Shown one piece after another: positions 43,668 to 52,128 of a DNA stretch of 64,000 nucleotides. The translations under genes and the position numbers were made by a program. The stretch is from Gluconobacter cerevisiae (lineage in GTDB: Bacteria > Pseudomonadota > Alphaproteobacteria > Acetobacterales > Acetobacteraceae): NCBI RefSeq assembly GCF_015244675.1, contig NZ_JABCQO010000005.1, positions 124,001-188,000 on the forward strand. Direction: 5' to 3'. Below the pieces are notes generated by a model. It was not told the origin of the DNA. It saw nothing but the letters and a program-made list of their open reading frames with translations, and searched no databases. How positions within the stretch are numbered: the first letter of the stretch is position 1; each line of letters begins with the position of its first letter.

Positions 43668-45140
43668 TCAGGTAATCTTCTTGCGGCCGCGCTTGGTCTT
43701 TGGTGCAGCGGTACGTTCTGCCCGGATGCGATCGAGCAAGGCGCTCGCGGGTTCGTCAGCGAGATTTTGCGGCACCAATTCGCCCCTGAAGGCCTTGGCC
43801 AACACCGATTGGTCGAGGCAGTCGACTAACTTGCGTGAGCTTCTGGCGTCGGAGGCAAGGCGGTCAATCCAACTAAACGCCGCATGTAAGCGGCTAACAA
43901 TTACATCCTGTTCTAGACGACTAGGAAGTGCAATTGGTGCATCCATGATCCCGGCGAGACCAACATTGCCTTGATTAACTCCGCCAGTTTCGTGGCCAAA
44001 AAAATGATCTTTGAACGCGCCTAAATGACTAAACAATTTTAGAAAATCGGGATTCAATAGTTCAGTCGGGCTTAGGCATGCGATTCGCTGGTTTATTAAG
44101 ATTCCTCGATGGTCATCTTTGAGAACAATAAAATGCCCGTAATCCCTTTTAAACCGAGTGCCCGTTTGCGCTACAAGCACATCGCCTGCCTCACCACCAA
44201 ACGCCTTGTATTGATCGACATTCTTAAGAAAAACGGGACTTCTGTTTAGGTCGAATATGCCATTATGAAGATTTCCTAGCCGAACGACTTGTGTGCCGGT
44301 TTTAGTAAAATCACCGCTTTTGAACGCAACGCCGCTCCTATGTGCGACGACATCTCCAACATAGCAACGTAACCATCTTTCTGGAGCACCTTCGTGCACT
44401 TTGGAAATTTCGTTTGAATTTTTCCAAGGCCGAATGTTGATACGTGCACATAAAGCTTTCTTACATATATCGACTTCAGCTTTGTTTGGCCTCTTTGACT
44501 CATTAAATTCCCGCGTCAAATCGCCCCGGAAGGCGGCGGCGAGGATGGCCTGTTTGTATTTCTCGACGAGGCGGGGGATGTGGTCGAGATGGTCGCGGGC
44601 GCGTCTAGATTTCCCGGTGAGGCTGTCGATCTTCGTCACGATCCGCCGCTGTTCGGGGAGTGGTGCGACAGGGATTGGAATCGCCTTTAGGTCCGACCCA
44701 CGCAAATTGTTGATACTGATGCCCAGAGCAACTTTTTCCACATAATGTCGATAAGCACGTGAACGAGAGTAAGCGGCTAGCCATCTTCCCAGATCTCCGG
44801 TGCGAGGTCTGGCGACTGTGCAAAATGCGCCGAAGGCATAGATACGGTCATCGTCCCTCGCTGTAGCGGCTTTACCAACGACCGTCCGGGACCCCGATGA
44901 CGAGGCAATTAGCAAATCACCGTCTTGCAAATTTTGCTCTGGCGAAACGCACTTAGCGGGCACAAAGACAAGATCATCGGTAGTGATGCCGCCACCAACA
45001 ATATTATTGGCGCGTAGAATGGGGACCAAACCATCTCCCGGCGTTGGCGAAGAATCCGATTTACTATAGGTAACGCCGCGGACAGACGAAAATAGATCAT
45101 CTCCAGATGCTTTAATCCACCCCCTCGGTAAATCACTCAT
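43668..45140 (-). CDS. hsdS: Type I restriction-modification specificity subunit
   Basis: The 490-residue subunit has two target recognition domains separated and followed by conserved helical repeats. The central one is LPEQRRIVTKIDSLTGKSRRARDHLDHIPRLVEKYKQAILAAAFRGDLT-like (about residues 150-215), and the C-terminal copy ends in QSVLAKAFRGEL. It sets the DNA sequence recognised by the HsdR-HsdM complex. It overlaps hsdM by 4 bp (ATGA). The recognition domains are AT-richer than the helices, as is usual for exchangeable parts. The bipartite target cannot be read. Confidence 0.93.
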   Translation of the reverse strand: MSDLPRGWIKASGDDLFSSVRGVTYSKSDSSPTPGDGLVPILRANNIVGGGITTDDLVFVPAKCVSPEQNLQDGDLLIASSSGSRTVVGKAATARDDDRIYAFGAFCTVARPRTGDLGRWLAAYSRSRAYRHYVEKVALGISINNLRGSDLKAIPIPVAPLPEQRRIVTKIDSLTGKSRRARDHLDHIPRLVEKYKQAILAAAFRGDLTREFNESKRPNKAEVDICKKALCARINIRPWKNSNEISKVHEGAPERWLRCYVGDVVAHRSGVAFKSGDFTKTGTQVVRLGNLHNGIFDLNRSPVFLKNVDQYKAFGGEAGDVLVAQTGTRFKRDYGHFIVLKDDHRGILINQRIACLSPTELLNPDFLKLFSHLGAFKDHFFGHETGGVNQGNVGLAGIMDAPIALPSRLEQDVIVSRLHAAFSWIDRLASDARSSRKLVDCLDQSVLAKAFRGELVPQNLADEPASALLDRIRAERTAAPKTKRGRKKIT

Positions 45141-46603
45141 TCCGCCGCCTCCGGCACGGCAGAAGCTTCTTCGACGCTGTCCAACTCAAGTTCGTCTGAG
45201 AGCGTTTCGATTTCCTCCAGCGCCGCTTTCAAATGACCGATGATGGCGGCCGCGATATCCTCTGGCTCGGTCAGAGACTCTTCCGCTTCTGCTTCGGTAT
45301 CTCGAAGCCAGCTTATGTTGAGGTTGTCGTTACGACCGGCAATGGCGGCACGATCAAACTTGCGCCAACGGCTATCCTCCCCGCCATCTTTCCGCTTGGC
45401 TTCGCCATTGGCGTCCGCGCCATAGGCCTTCTCAAAATCCGCAAAGTCGGCAACGGTCAGCGGTCGCGTCTTGCCATAGGCCGGAGCGTTCGCCCGCATG
45501 TCATAAACCCAAACCGCCTTAGTGTTGCCCTTGTCGCTTTTGGCACGCTGGAAGAACAGCACATTCGTCTTGACGCCCTGTGCGTAGAAAATGCCGGTCG
45601 GCAGGCGCAGGATGGTGTGCAGGTCGCACAGATCCATCAGCCAGGTGCGCAGGCGGCGGCCGGTATTATCCTCGAACAGCACGTTATCGGGGATAACCAC
45701 AGCGGCGCGGCCACCGGGGGCCAAGGCGCGCACGATATGCTCGACGAAGGCAAGCTGCTTGTTCGACGTATCCGCCGTGATCGAGAAGTCAGAACGGGTT
45801 GGACGTCCTCCGCCCTTCTTGGTGCCGAAGGGCGGATTGGTGAGGATCAGATTGGCCTTAGGCAGCGCCTCCCCATCGGGGGACAGCGTGTCGATATTCT
45901 CCATCCCGCCTTCGATGCCATGAAGCAGCAAATTCATGATGCTCAGACGGTGAGTATCCGGTACCAGTTCCGCGCCAGAGAAAGCGTTGTGCCGCTGGAA
46001 GAAGGCCTGTTGCTCCGTCAGTGTGTAGAGATCGTCCGTGTGATCCTTGATGTAGCGATCGGCGGCGACGAGGAAACCCGCCGTTCCACCGGCTGGGTCC
46101 TGGATCACTTCGCCCGGCTGCGGCTGCATCAGGCGCACGATGCAGTCGATCAGCGGGCGGGGCGTAAAGTATTGTCCAGCGCCGGATTTCTTGTCGGCTG
46201 CGTTCTTTTCCAACAGGCCTTCATAGAGGTTGCCCAGCCCCTCTTCGCGCGCAGAGAACCAATCGAGTTGATCGATATTGGAGGTCAGCGCTTTGAGGTT
46301 TGTCGGCTTGCGTAGACGGGTCTGCGCGTCGAGGAAAATGGCCTTGATCAGAGCATCGTTCGTCTGACCGAGTTTCAACAGCATTGCCTTGTAATAGTTT
46401 AGCTGTTCCAAGCCTTCGCGTTTGGCAAGCAGGCTCCACCGCCACTCTTTCGGCAAACGCTCTTCCTTCCCGGTCTCTTCCAGCATCTTGAGGAAGAGAA
46501 GGTAAGTTAGTTCTGTCACGTATTCATTGTAGGTGATGCCATCGTCGCGCAGGACATTGCACAGGCTCCAAAGCTTGGCGACGATGTCAGTGGTCGTGCT
46601 CAT
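45137..46603 (-). CDS. hsdM: Type I restriction-modification methyltransferase subunit
   Basis: The 488-residue N6-adenine methyltransferase has an N-terminal helical domain, AGQYFTPRPLIDCIVRLM, the SAM-binding DPAGGTAGFL motif and the catalytic NPPFGTKKGGG (NPPF at about 256). With HsdS it protects host DNA. The ATG directly follows the hsdR stop, giving the order hsdR-hsdM-hsdS in one operon. Length is typical of HsdM. Confidence 0.95.
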   Translation of the reverse strand: MSTTTDIVAKLWSLCNVLRDDGITYNEYVTELTYLLFLKMLEETGKEERLPKEWRWSLLAKREGLEQLNYYKAMLLKLGQTNDALIKAIFLDAQTRLRKPTNLKALTSNIDQLDWFSAREEGLGNLYEGLLEKNAADKKSGAGQYFTPRPLIDCIVRLMQPQPGEVIQDPAGGTAGFLVAADRYIKDHTDDLYTLTEQQAFFQRHNAFSGAELVPDTHRLSIMNLLLHGIEGGMENIDTLSPDGEALPKANLILTNPPFGTKKGGGRPTRSDFSITADTSNKQLAFVEHIVRALAPGGRAAVVIPDNVLFEDNTGRRLRTWLMDLCDLHTILRLPTGIFYAQGVKTNVLFFQRAKSDKGNTKAVWVYDMRANAPAYGKTRPLTVADFADFEKAYGADANGEAKRKDGGEDSRWRKFDRAAIAGRNDNLNISWLRDTEAEAEESLTEPEDIAAAIIGHLKAALEEIETLSDELELDSVEEASAVPEAAE

Positions 46604-49600
46604 TTACGCGGTCTTCTTCCACAACTCTTCGTTAATCCCGGCGAGGATGCTTTCCAGCTCTCCGCCGAACACTTTATTAAGGCGATTGAAGCCGCCATCG
46701 GCGATAAACGGCTCCTTGTCGATGGCAACACGATCCACCACAATCTCTTTTTCGATCTGCTCGCCGATCCGCTTGAGCCAGCGTTTCTGTGGGTCTGTCC
46801 ATGCACGGCTCGCCATGATGGCGCGCATCGCGTGTCGCACACGGTCTTCATAAGGGATCAGGGCATCGCCCAGGGCTGCCTGCCGGACGAAGCCGATGAC
46901 ACACGCGGCAATTTCCTCATTGCGTGCATCCGCCCATGCACGGCGCAGATTGGCGTCGGAAAAGCCCTTGGCGTCTAGGGCAAGGCGCAATGCCTTCAGA
47001 TCGGCGCGGGTCAGATCACGAGGTCGTTGCACGACGACTTTGAGTGCTGCGATCGTGTTGATATTGTCGCGCACGAAGGCGGCGAAGCTATCCAGAAAAT
47101 CCTCAGGCTTTGCGCCGCTGCCATAACCGCGCGACACTTCAACAATATGATCCGCGTGCTTGGAAATCGGAACATAACCGACATTATCGCCATCAGCCTG
47201 CCAATCGAGGATAGGGCCGATCGCAGCGTGATCCTTCAGCCATGCGGCAAGGCCCGGTGCATCACCGGACATGACCCGTTGCAGCATCGCCTCCGGCGTT
47301 TCGCCCACTGAGGCCTCAAACTGCTGTCTTGCATCATCGGTCAGCTTTTTGATCCGACGACGCAGCTTCACGGCGAGCTGTTCGCGAATGACCTCCCGCT
47401 GCTCATCGTTCTGCGCTGCTGTCATTTCGTGGACGAGCTGGGAAAAGCTTATCGAGGGGTTAACGACGACCGGCTTCATGTCGGTCATGTTCTGGAGGTG
47501 GGGATAGAGATCGACGGCGTCGAAAATCCGGAAGACTTCTTTGCCTATTTCCGGACACTGACGTGTGGCGCGGCCAATCATCTGTTCATACAGGATGCGA
47601 CTGTTCACCCGGCGCAGGAACACGAGGTTGGTGATTTTTGGCACATCAATGCCAGTGGTAAGGAGGTCGACGGTCACAACGATTTGCGGATTGGCATCGT
47701 TGCGGAACGAGCGAATCCAGTGCTTCACCTTGTCCACGCTACCGGTGATTTTTTTTACGGCTGCGTCGTCAATCTCGCCATAGTGCTCAGCAAATGCGGT
47801 TTTGATCGCGCTGACCACCATATCCGCATGGGCATCCGTGGCTGCGAAGATCAGCGTTTTACCGGGTAGCGCTGGATCGATGTGGCGCGCTAGTTCCTCC
47901 GCCACGACACTATTGAACTTGGGGGTGATAACCTGGCGGTTGAATGCCTCTACTTCAAAACGGATTTCGTCCGGTGCATGGGCCAGATCGACTTCGCCGG
48001 TCCGGGTGTTGAGCAGTTCAAGCTCTTCATCCTTCTCGAATTTGATACCCGCGCGCGCTAGCGCTGTTTCGATGCGGATCGGCGGCTCGTGGTCGATTAG
48101 AAAGCCGTCTACCACCGCCTCCCGATAGGAATAGGTAAAGACCGGATCGCCGAAAATATCGGTAGTGTGAAGCGCAGGCGTGGCCGTCAGGCCGATCTTG
48201 ACCGCGTCGAAATAGTCCAGCACGCGCCGATATTTGGAGATGTAGTCGTCCTGCCCCCTAAAGCTCAGTTCGGCATCCGACATTTCCCGGTCGAGCAGAT
48301 AGCCCCGGTGACATTCGTCGATGACCATCAGGTCATATTGGTCTACAGGCGGCACGGATGCTGCATCGGCGGCGAACAGCACACGCTTCACCAAGCCCTG
48401 AATAGTGCAGATGTGGACCTTGGTTTCCACATCCGGGGTCACGTCTCCCAGCCCCTTTAGGCCAAAGATTTCCGCGAATGTCTTGCCGGATACGACTTTG
48501 GTTGTCGAAAACTCTCCCTCAGTCTGATCGCCAAGGGCGCTGCGATCAACCACGAAGCATATGCGCCGGAACCGCTTCACTGAGAGCAAGCGGTACAGCA
48601 TGGCGATGGCCAGCTTGGTCTTTCCAGTTCCGGTTGCCATCGCGACCAGAACAGCCCGCTGTTCAGCCGACAGGGCGGCTTCCACGGACCGGATGGCGCT
48701 TTCCTGATAATGGCGAAGCGGAAAGCCGAATTCGAACGGCTGCGCCTGTAGCGCGGCATCAGCAGCATCTTGATCGACTTCAAGCAGGCCGGTCAGACCT
48801 TCCGGCGTAGGCCAGTCAACCAATGCGCGACGATGGTTCGCGGCTCGCCGGGTGTCGCGGAACCAGATGCCGCTCTCTGTCTCGATTTGCCTGAGATAAG
48901 ATCTGCCATTCGCGCTGAAAGCAAATGGCACTTTGTGCTCACCCCAAGGGCCACAGGCATAACTGAAATCGCCGCTATCCTTAATGCCGATCGAGTAACG
49001 CTCAGCCTGATCGATCGCAGCGGAAACATTCTTTCGGCGGCGTTTCGCTTCCACGACCCCGACCAGGGTGGTTCCGACAAACAAGGCGTAATCAGCCGGG
49101 CCATTTGCAGTAGGCCATTCAGCGATAGCGAGATTGCGGCCTTTGGCTGGGCGAACACCATTAGCGTATCGAAGCTCGCGGGTGTTCGCCTCCCATCCAC
49201 GGTCGCGAAGTTGCTGGTCTATGAGCGCGCGTGTTTCCGCCTCGTCGAGGTCGATCTTTATCGCAGCCTTTTCGCCTCGCTCCACCAACTGAACAGCTGC
49301 AGCGCGAGGGGTGGCCTCCGCCTCGGCTTGGAGCGCAGCGAGCTTGGCAATGACCTCTGCCTTCTCGGCATCGATGTCCTGAGCGATCTTCTCCCAAGCG
49401 GAACGCTCCTCAGCCTCGCGCGTCAACCTCTCTTCTACTGCCTCACGCGCGTGAGCGTGCTCGTCAGCCTCAAGTCGAGCGCGCGCCGCATCGCCTTCAG
49501 TTTCCGCTACTTTTTGTCTAAGATTTTCGATCTCTTCGCGCAGCGCAACCGTCGCATCGACGGGCTTGCGCGGCGGAACAAAGGCACCGGACCGAAAGTC

Positions 49601-49981
49601 GGCTGCACGGCCATAAGTCCTATGAAACCAGATACCGAGTGACCAAGCGAATTTCAACGCCGTAAGGGCGGTAGAGTGGTCGCCCGTTGCTTCATGCACC
49701 GCGCTGTTTCCGGCCTTCCGCAAGGCATGAAAAATATCAGCGGCTTCTTTCGGTATTAGTCGGTCATACGACAGGCGTCGCAGGGTTTCTTCGAATGTTT
49801 CACGCTCATCACGATAAACCGCATGGTGGGCAGCGACCAGCTTGGCCATCAATTCTGCGAACTGTCGCAGCTTCACGATCGCCGTGGAGGGATCGCTAGG
49901 GAAATAGCTTTCCGCGAGACCACAAAGAGTCACTAGTTGTTTGTTGTGCGGCGCTAAGAAACCGAAGTTCAACGAATTCAT
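46604..49981 (-). CDS. hsdR: Type I restriction endonuclease subunit (EcoEI-like)
   Basis: The 1125-residue motor/nuclease subunit has an N-terminal DUF4145-like helical domain (~1-140) and a coiled-coil (~145-225). A PD-ExK nuclease with GPADYALF and VVEAKRR (~312) follows, then an SF2 helicase with Walker A MATGTGKTK (~450), DECH (~550), LTATPAL and GRATRQ, and an EcoEI_R C-terminal domain. It translocates and cuts unmodified DNA. ATG 49981 has GAGGTG upstream. It is the first gene of the RM operon. Confidence 0.95.
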   Translation of the reverse strand: MNSLNFGFLAPHNKQLVTLCGLAESYFPSDPSTAIVKLRQFAELMAKLVAAHHAVYRDERETFEETLRRLSYDRLIPKEAADIFHALRKAGNSAVHEATGDHSTALTALKFAWSLGIWFHRTYGRAADFRSGAFVPPRKPVDATVALREEIENLRQKVAETEGDAARARLEADEHAHAREAVEERLTREAEERSAWEKIAQDIDAEKAEVIAKLAALQAEAEATPRAAAVQLVERGEKAAIKIDLDEAETRALIDQQLRDRGWEANTRELRYANGVRPAKGRNLAIAEWPTANGPADYALFVGTTLVGVVEAKRRRKNVSAAIDQAERYSIGIKDSGDFSYACGPWGEHKVPFAFSANGRSYLRQIETESGIWFRDTRRAANHRRALVDWPTPEGLTGLLEVDQDAADAALQAQPFEFGFPLRHYQESAIRSVEAALSAEQRAVLVAMATGTGKTKLAIAMLYRLLSVKRFRRICFVVDRSALGDQTEGEFSTTKVVSGKTFAEIFGLKGLGDVTPDVETKVHICTIQGLVKRVLFAADAASVPPVDQYDLMVIDECHRGYLLDREMSDAELSFRGQDDYISKYRRVLDYFDAVKIGLTATPALHTTDIFGDPVFTYSYREAVVDGFLIDHEPPIRIETALARAGIKFEKDEELELLNTRTGEVDLAHAPDEIRFEVEAFNRQVITPKFNSVVAEELARHIDPALPGKTLIFAATDAHADMVVSAIKTAFAEHYGEIDDAAVKKITGSVDKVKHWIRSFRNDANPQIVVTVDLLTTGIDVPKITNLVFLRRVNSRILYEQMIGRATRQCPEIGKEVFRIFDAVDLYPHLQNMTDMKPVVVNPSISFSQLVHEMTAAQNDEQREVIREQLAVKLRRRIKKLTDDARQQFEASVGETPEAMLQRVMSGDAPGLAAWLKDHAAIGPILDWQADGDNVGYVPISKHADHIVEVSRGYGSGAKPEDFLDSFAAFVRDNINTIAALKVVVQRPRDLTRADLKALRLALDAKGFSDANLRRAWADARNEEIAACVIGFVRQAALGDALIPYEDRVRHAMRAIMASRAWTDPQKRWLKRIGEQIEKEIVVDRVAIDKEPFIADGGFNRLNKVFGGELESILAGINEELWKKTA

Positions 49982-50024
49982 CGTACACCTCGGTTCTTGA
50001 TCGAGTGTTTATGTCTCGCAAAGG

Positions 50025-50597
50025 TCATGCATGCCTCGGGGCAACGACGCCTACGTGCTTGTAAAGCGTGGTCCGAGAAACTCCGTAACGTCGGGCCACG
50101 TCAGCAACCTGGATTTCCGGGTCGCGCAGGAGCGCCTTGATCTCGCGGACCTGCTTCTCCCCAAGCTTGGGTTTGCGGCCGCCGGAGCGGCCTCTAGCGC
50201 GCGCTGCGGCTAGGCCAGCATGGGTGCGCTCGCGGATCAGGCTACGCTCGAACTCCGCTAGGGCAGCAAACACGTGAAAAACGAGCTTTCCAGCAGCACT
50301 GCCGGTCTCAATTTTCTCGGTTAGGCTTTCGAAGCTGATGCCGCTGCGTTCAAGATCGGCCACAATCTGCACCAAGTCGGGTAGACTGCGACCAAGCCTG
50401 TCTAAGCGCCACACCACGAGCGTGTCGCCGCTACGGAGAGCCTTGCGGCACTGCTCAAGCTCAGGGCGTGTGGCGCTCTTACCGCTCGCGGCCTCTTCAT
50501 AGATGACACCGCACCCGGCCTGCTGAAGCGCGTCGCGCTGTAGATCCAGATGCTGGTCTTCCGTGGAGACCCGCGCATATCCAATACGCTGATTCAT
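50025..50597 (-). CDS. Serine recombinase (resolvase/invertase family)
   Basis: The 190-residue protein has the resolvase catalytic domain with the nucleophile S11 in GYARVSTEDQ, RPELEQC, WRLDRLGRSLPDL and the FERSLIRERTHAGLAAARARG helix. A C-terminal helix-turn-helix (VADVARRYGVSRTTLYKHV) completes it. It could resolve plasmid multimers or cointegrates; site and partner are unknown. A spaced stretch at 50598-50750 with tgtcc/aaaatg repeats is a possible res site. It lies between hsdR and the mobilization genes. Confidence 0.93.
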   Translation of the reverse strand: MNQRIGYARVSTEDQHLDLQRDALQQAGCGVIYEEAASGKSATRPELEQCRKALRSGDTLVVWRLDRLGRSLPDLVQIVADLERSGISFESLTEKIETGSAAGKLVFHVFAALAEFERSLIRERTHAGLAAARARGRSGGRKPKLGEKQVREIKALLRDPEIQVADVARRYGVSRTTLYKHVGVVAPRHA

Positions 50598-50751
50598 TGA
50601 CGAAACCGGAACATTGAAAACTTGACGGCAATGCTAACCCAGCGGATGCCGTTCGGCTAGTCCGGAATGTCCATTTTCAACCTGTCCAGAAAATGACCGT
50701 TTTATGAACAGCCGATTTCCGCTTGCGACAGAAAATTTCGGGCTGGCTCAA

Positions 50752-51138
50752 TCAAGGCTTCGCCGGAATGATCTCCGAGAGCTGACTGATAAGGTCAGTC
50801 AGTTCCGATTGCTTCATTAGGATCATGTCCAGTGCTGCACGGACTTCGTTATCCGAAACAGCCCTACCCGGCTCCTCAACCAGCCAGAGCTTCAAAAGAC
50901 CGCCCAATCGTCCAAAGTCACCTCGGAGCTTGATGATCGTCAGCAGAGTTTCTTGGTCAATTAGGCTCGGCGGCTGATAGCCAAGCGCCAGCTTTCGTAA
51001 CAGCGCCGAGACAGGCAAGCGGACAGCACGCGCGGTCTCGGTAATGGTCAGACGCTCCGCGTCAGTCACACCCACCCATATTGGTCGCTCAGCGCGCGGT
51101 CCTACATGCTTGTTCCGGCCTTTCTTGGCGTCATTCAC
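50752..51138 (-). CDS. traJ: TraJ-like relaxosome accessory protein
   Basis: The 128-residue protein has a ribbon-helix-helix-like start (RPIWVGVTDAERLTITETARAVRLPVSALLRKLALG) and the TraJ-type signature GDFGRLGGLLKLWL (~73-86) of IncP-like oriT-binding proteins. TraJ binds oriT and recruits the relaxase TraI. Start is a GTG with AGGAGG upstream. It is divergent from the traK-like gene, the same layout as traJ-oriT-traK in RP4. No traI follows it; instead the resolvase and RM genes do. Confidence 0.82.
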   Translation of the reverse strand: MNDAKKGRNKHVGPRAERPIWVGVTDAERLTITETARAVRLPVSALLRKLALGYQPPSLIDQETLLTIIKLRGDFGRLGGLLKLWLVEEPGRAVSDNEVRAALDMILMKQSELTDLISQLSEIIPAKP

Positions 51139-51364
51139 CGGGCGAATCCCTCCTCTCTAGCGTGGAGACGAAGGCGACTAAGCACGTTGCCCCATAGGGG
51201 GCAACATATCTTGCTTTCAAACATCACGCAACAATATGCAATTATATGCGAACGCACCCTCGGTCTCACGATCAGGAAGATTTTCGCATATAATTGCATA
51301 TATTGGATTATATTAGCGCATATCCGCGTTCTAACGCGGTAGGCATACCATGGGAGTATTTACA
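51139..51364. other. Candidate oriT between the traJ- and traK-like genes
   Basis: The 226-bp divergent intergenic region holds a perfect 8-bp hairpin (51186-51193/51198-51205, gttgcccc). It also holds a perfect 19-bp inverted repeat, 51234-51252 and 51283-51301, separated by 30 bp. Just inside the right arm the minus strand reads TCCTG (51273-51277), similar to the RP4 nick core. IncP oriTs lie between traJ and traK and include a 19-bp inverted repeat next to the nick. No experimental support; the layout is seen, the nick is inferred. Confidence 0.65.
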
Positions 51365-51721
51365 ATGACGCCAAATAAGAAGGGTATGGCTCGCGTGAGG
51401 TTTCTCACCCTAAAAACCGCCATCGCAGAAGAGATGGAGCAAGGTTACAACAGGTCAGATATCTTCCAAAAACATCACGATGTCCTTCAGATGAGCTATA
51501 GTCAGTTCACGCGGCACGTGAGGAAATTTATTTTGGGACTGCCCTCACAGCAGCCCAAAAGAGGGCTGCCGCCTGCCTCCTCCACAGCCATTGAAAAACA
51601 AAGCCCGGAGGTATCTTCCAAACGCCGTGCTTTTAGCCCAAGGCCGATAAACTTCCATCCGAGCCCTGATCGTAAGCTCATTGCCCACTGGCTGTCCCCT
51701 GCGGAGGGCACAGAGAAATAA
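51365..51721 (+). CDS. traK: TraK-like oriT-binding protein
   Basis: The 118-residue protein has the TraK pattern: a segment like VRFLTLKTAIAEEMEQGYNRSDIFQ and then SYSQFTRHVRKFI, followed by a hydrophilic Pro/Ser tail. RP4 TraK wraps oriT DNA and assists the relaxosome. The ATG at 51365 has GGGAG 9 nt upstream; an ATG at 51350 is less likely. It is followed by a hairpin. Confidence 0.78.
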   Translation: MTPNKKGMARVRFLTLKTAIAEEMEQGYNRSDIFQKHHDVLQMSYSQFTRHVRKFILGLPSQQPKRGLPPASSTAIEKQSPEVSSKRRAFSPRPINFHPSPDRKLIAHWLSPAEGTEK

Positions 51722-51734
51722 TGAATTGCATGCC

Positions 51735-51764
51735 GTTTAAACGCTACGAGCAAAGCGTTTAAAC
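51735..51764 (+). terminator. Inverted repeat after the traK-like gene
   Basis: gtttaaacgct (51735-51745) and agcgtttaaac (51754-51764) are a perfect 11-bp inverted repeat with an 8-nt loop, just after the traK stop. No T-tract follows, so termination is uncertain; it may be a recombination or protein-binding site. Confidence 0.45.
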
Positions 51765-51841
51765 ACTCTCGCCCCTCGACCGCCCCGGGCACAAAGAACG
51801 TCCCTGAAGACATATCCCCAGCAGGAAGAGCCCCGTAGACG

Positions 51842-52034
51842 TTAAAAGAATATATTTAAGTTAAAACGCGCGCGCGTGTTAAGGGTTAGAAAAACATATA
51901 ATATTCAATATGTTATATACCACTCATGTGGGTGAAAGTACGTGTCGGGGCGTGGGTAAAGGTACGTGCTAATCCACAGGAAAACGTGGGTGAAGGTACG
52001 TGTCATTCCACAAAGCTATCGCCACTTATCAACA
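51842..52034. other. Candidate plasmid replication origin with iterons
   Basis: Three 17-bp direct repeats (51928-51944, 51952-51968, 51986-52002) share the pattern gtgggtgaaggtacgtg with one or two mismatches. Two DnaA-like boxes, 51970-51978 (taatccaca) and 52026-52034 (ttatcaaca), lie beside them, each one mismatch from TTATCCACA. An AT-rich segment lies on the left. This is the layout of an iteron-controlled origin used by a RepA-type initiator, encoded just downstream on the other strand. Confidence 0.75.
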
Positions 52035-52128
52035 GGATGTTTCGGGAGGATCAGCTCCTCAATATCGCCCTGCTACTGAGCAAGCGAGTGCGAGTGTTTC
52101 TTAGCTACAGATTGCGAACAGCCGCGTT

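Larger units (their letters stand above)
51722..52128. other. Non-coding region with hairpin and candidate replication origin
   Basis: About 407 bp between traK-like and repA without a gene. It contains the inverted repeat at 51735-51764, a GC alternating tract near 51867-51878, an AT-rich segment (about 51842-51920) and three iterons with DnaA-like boxes (51928-52034), listed separately. Confidence 0.8.

Noticed and set aside
45233-46315. 360-codon plus-strand frame opposite hsdM
   Set aside because: hsdM has catalytic motifs and operon overlaps; the antisense frame lacks support.
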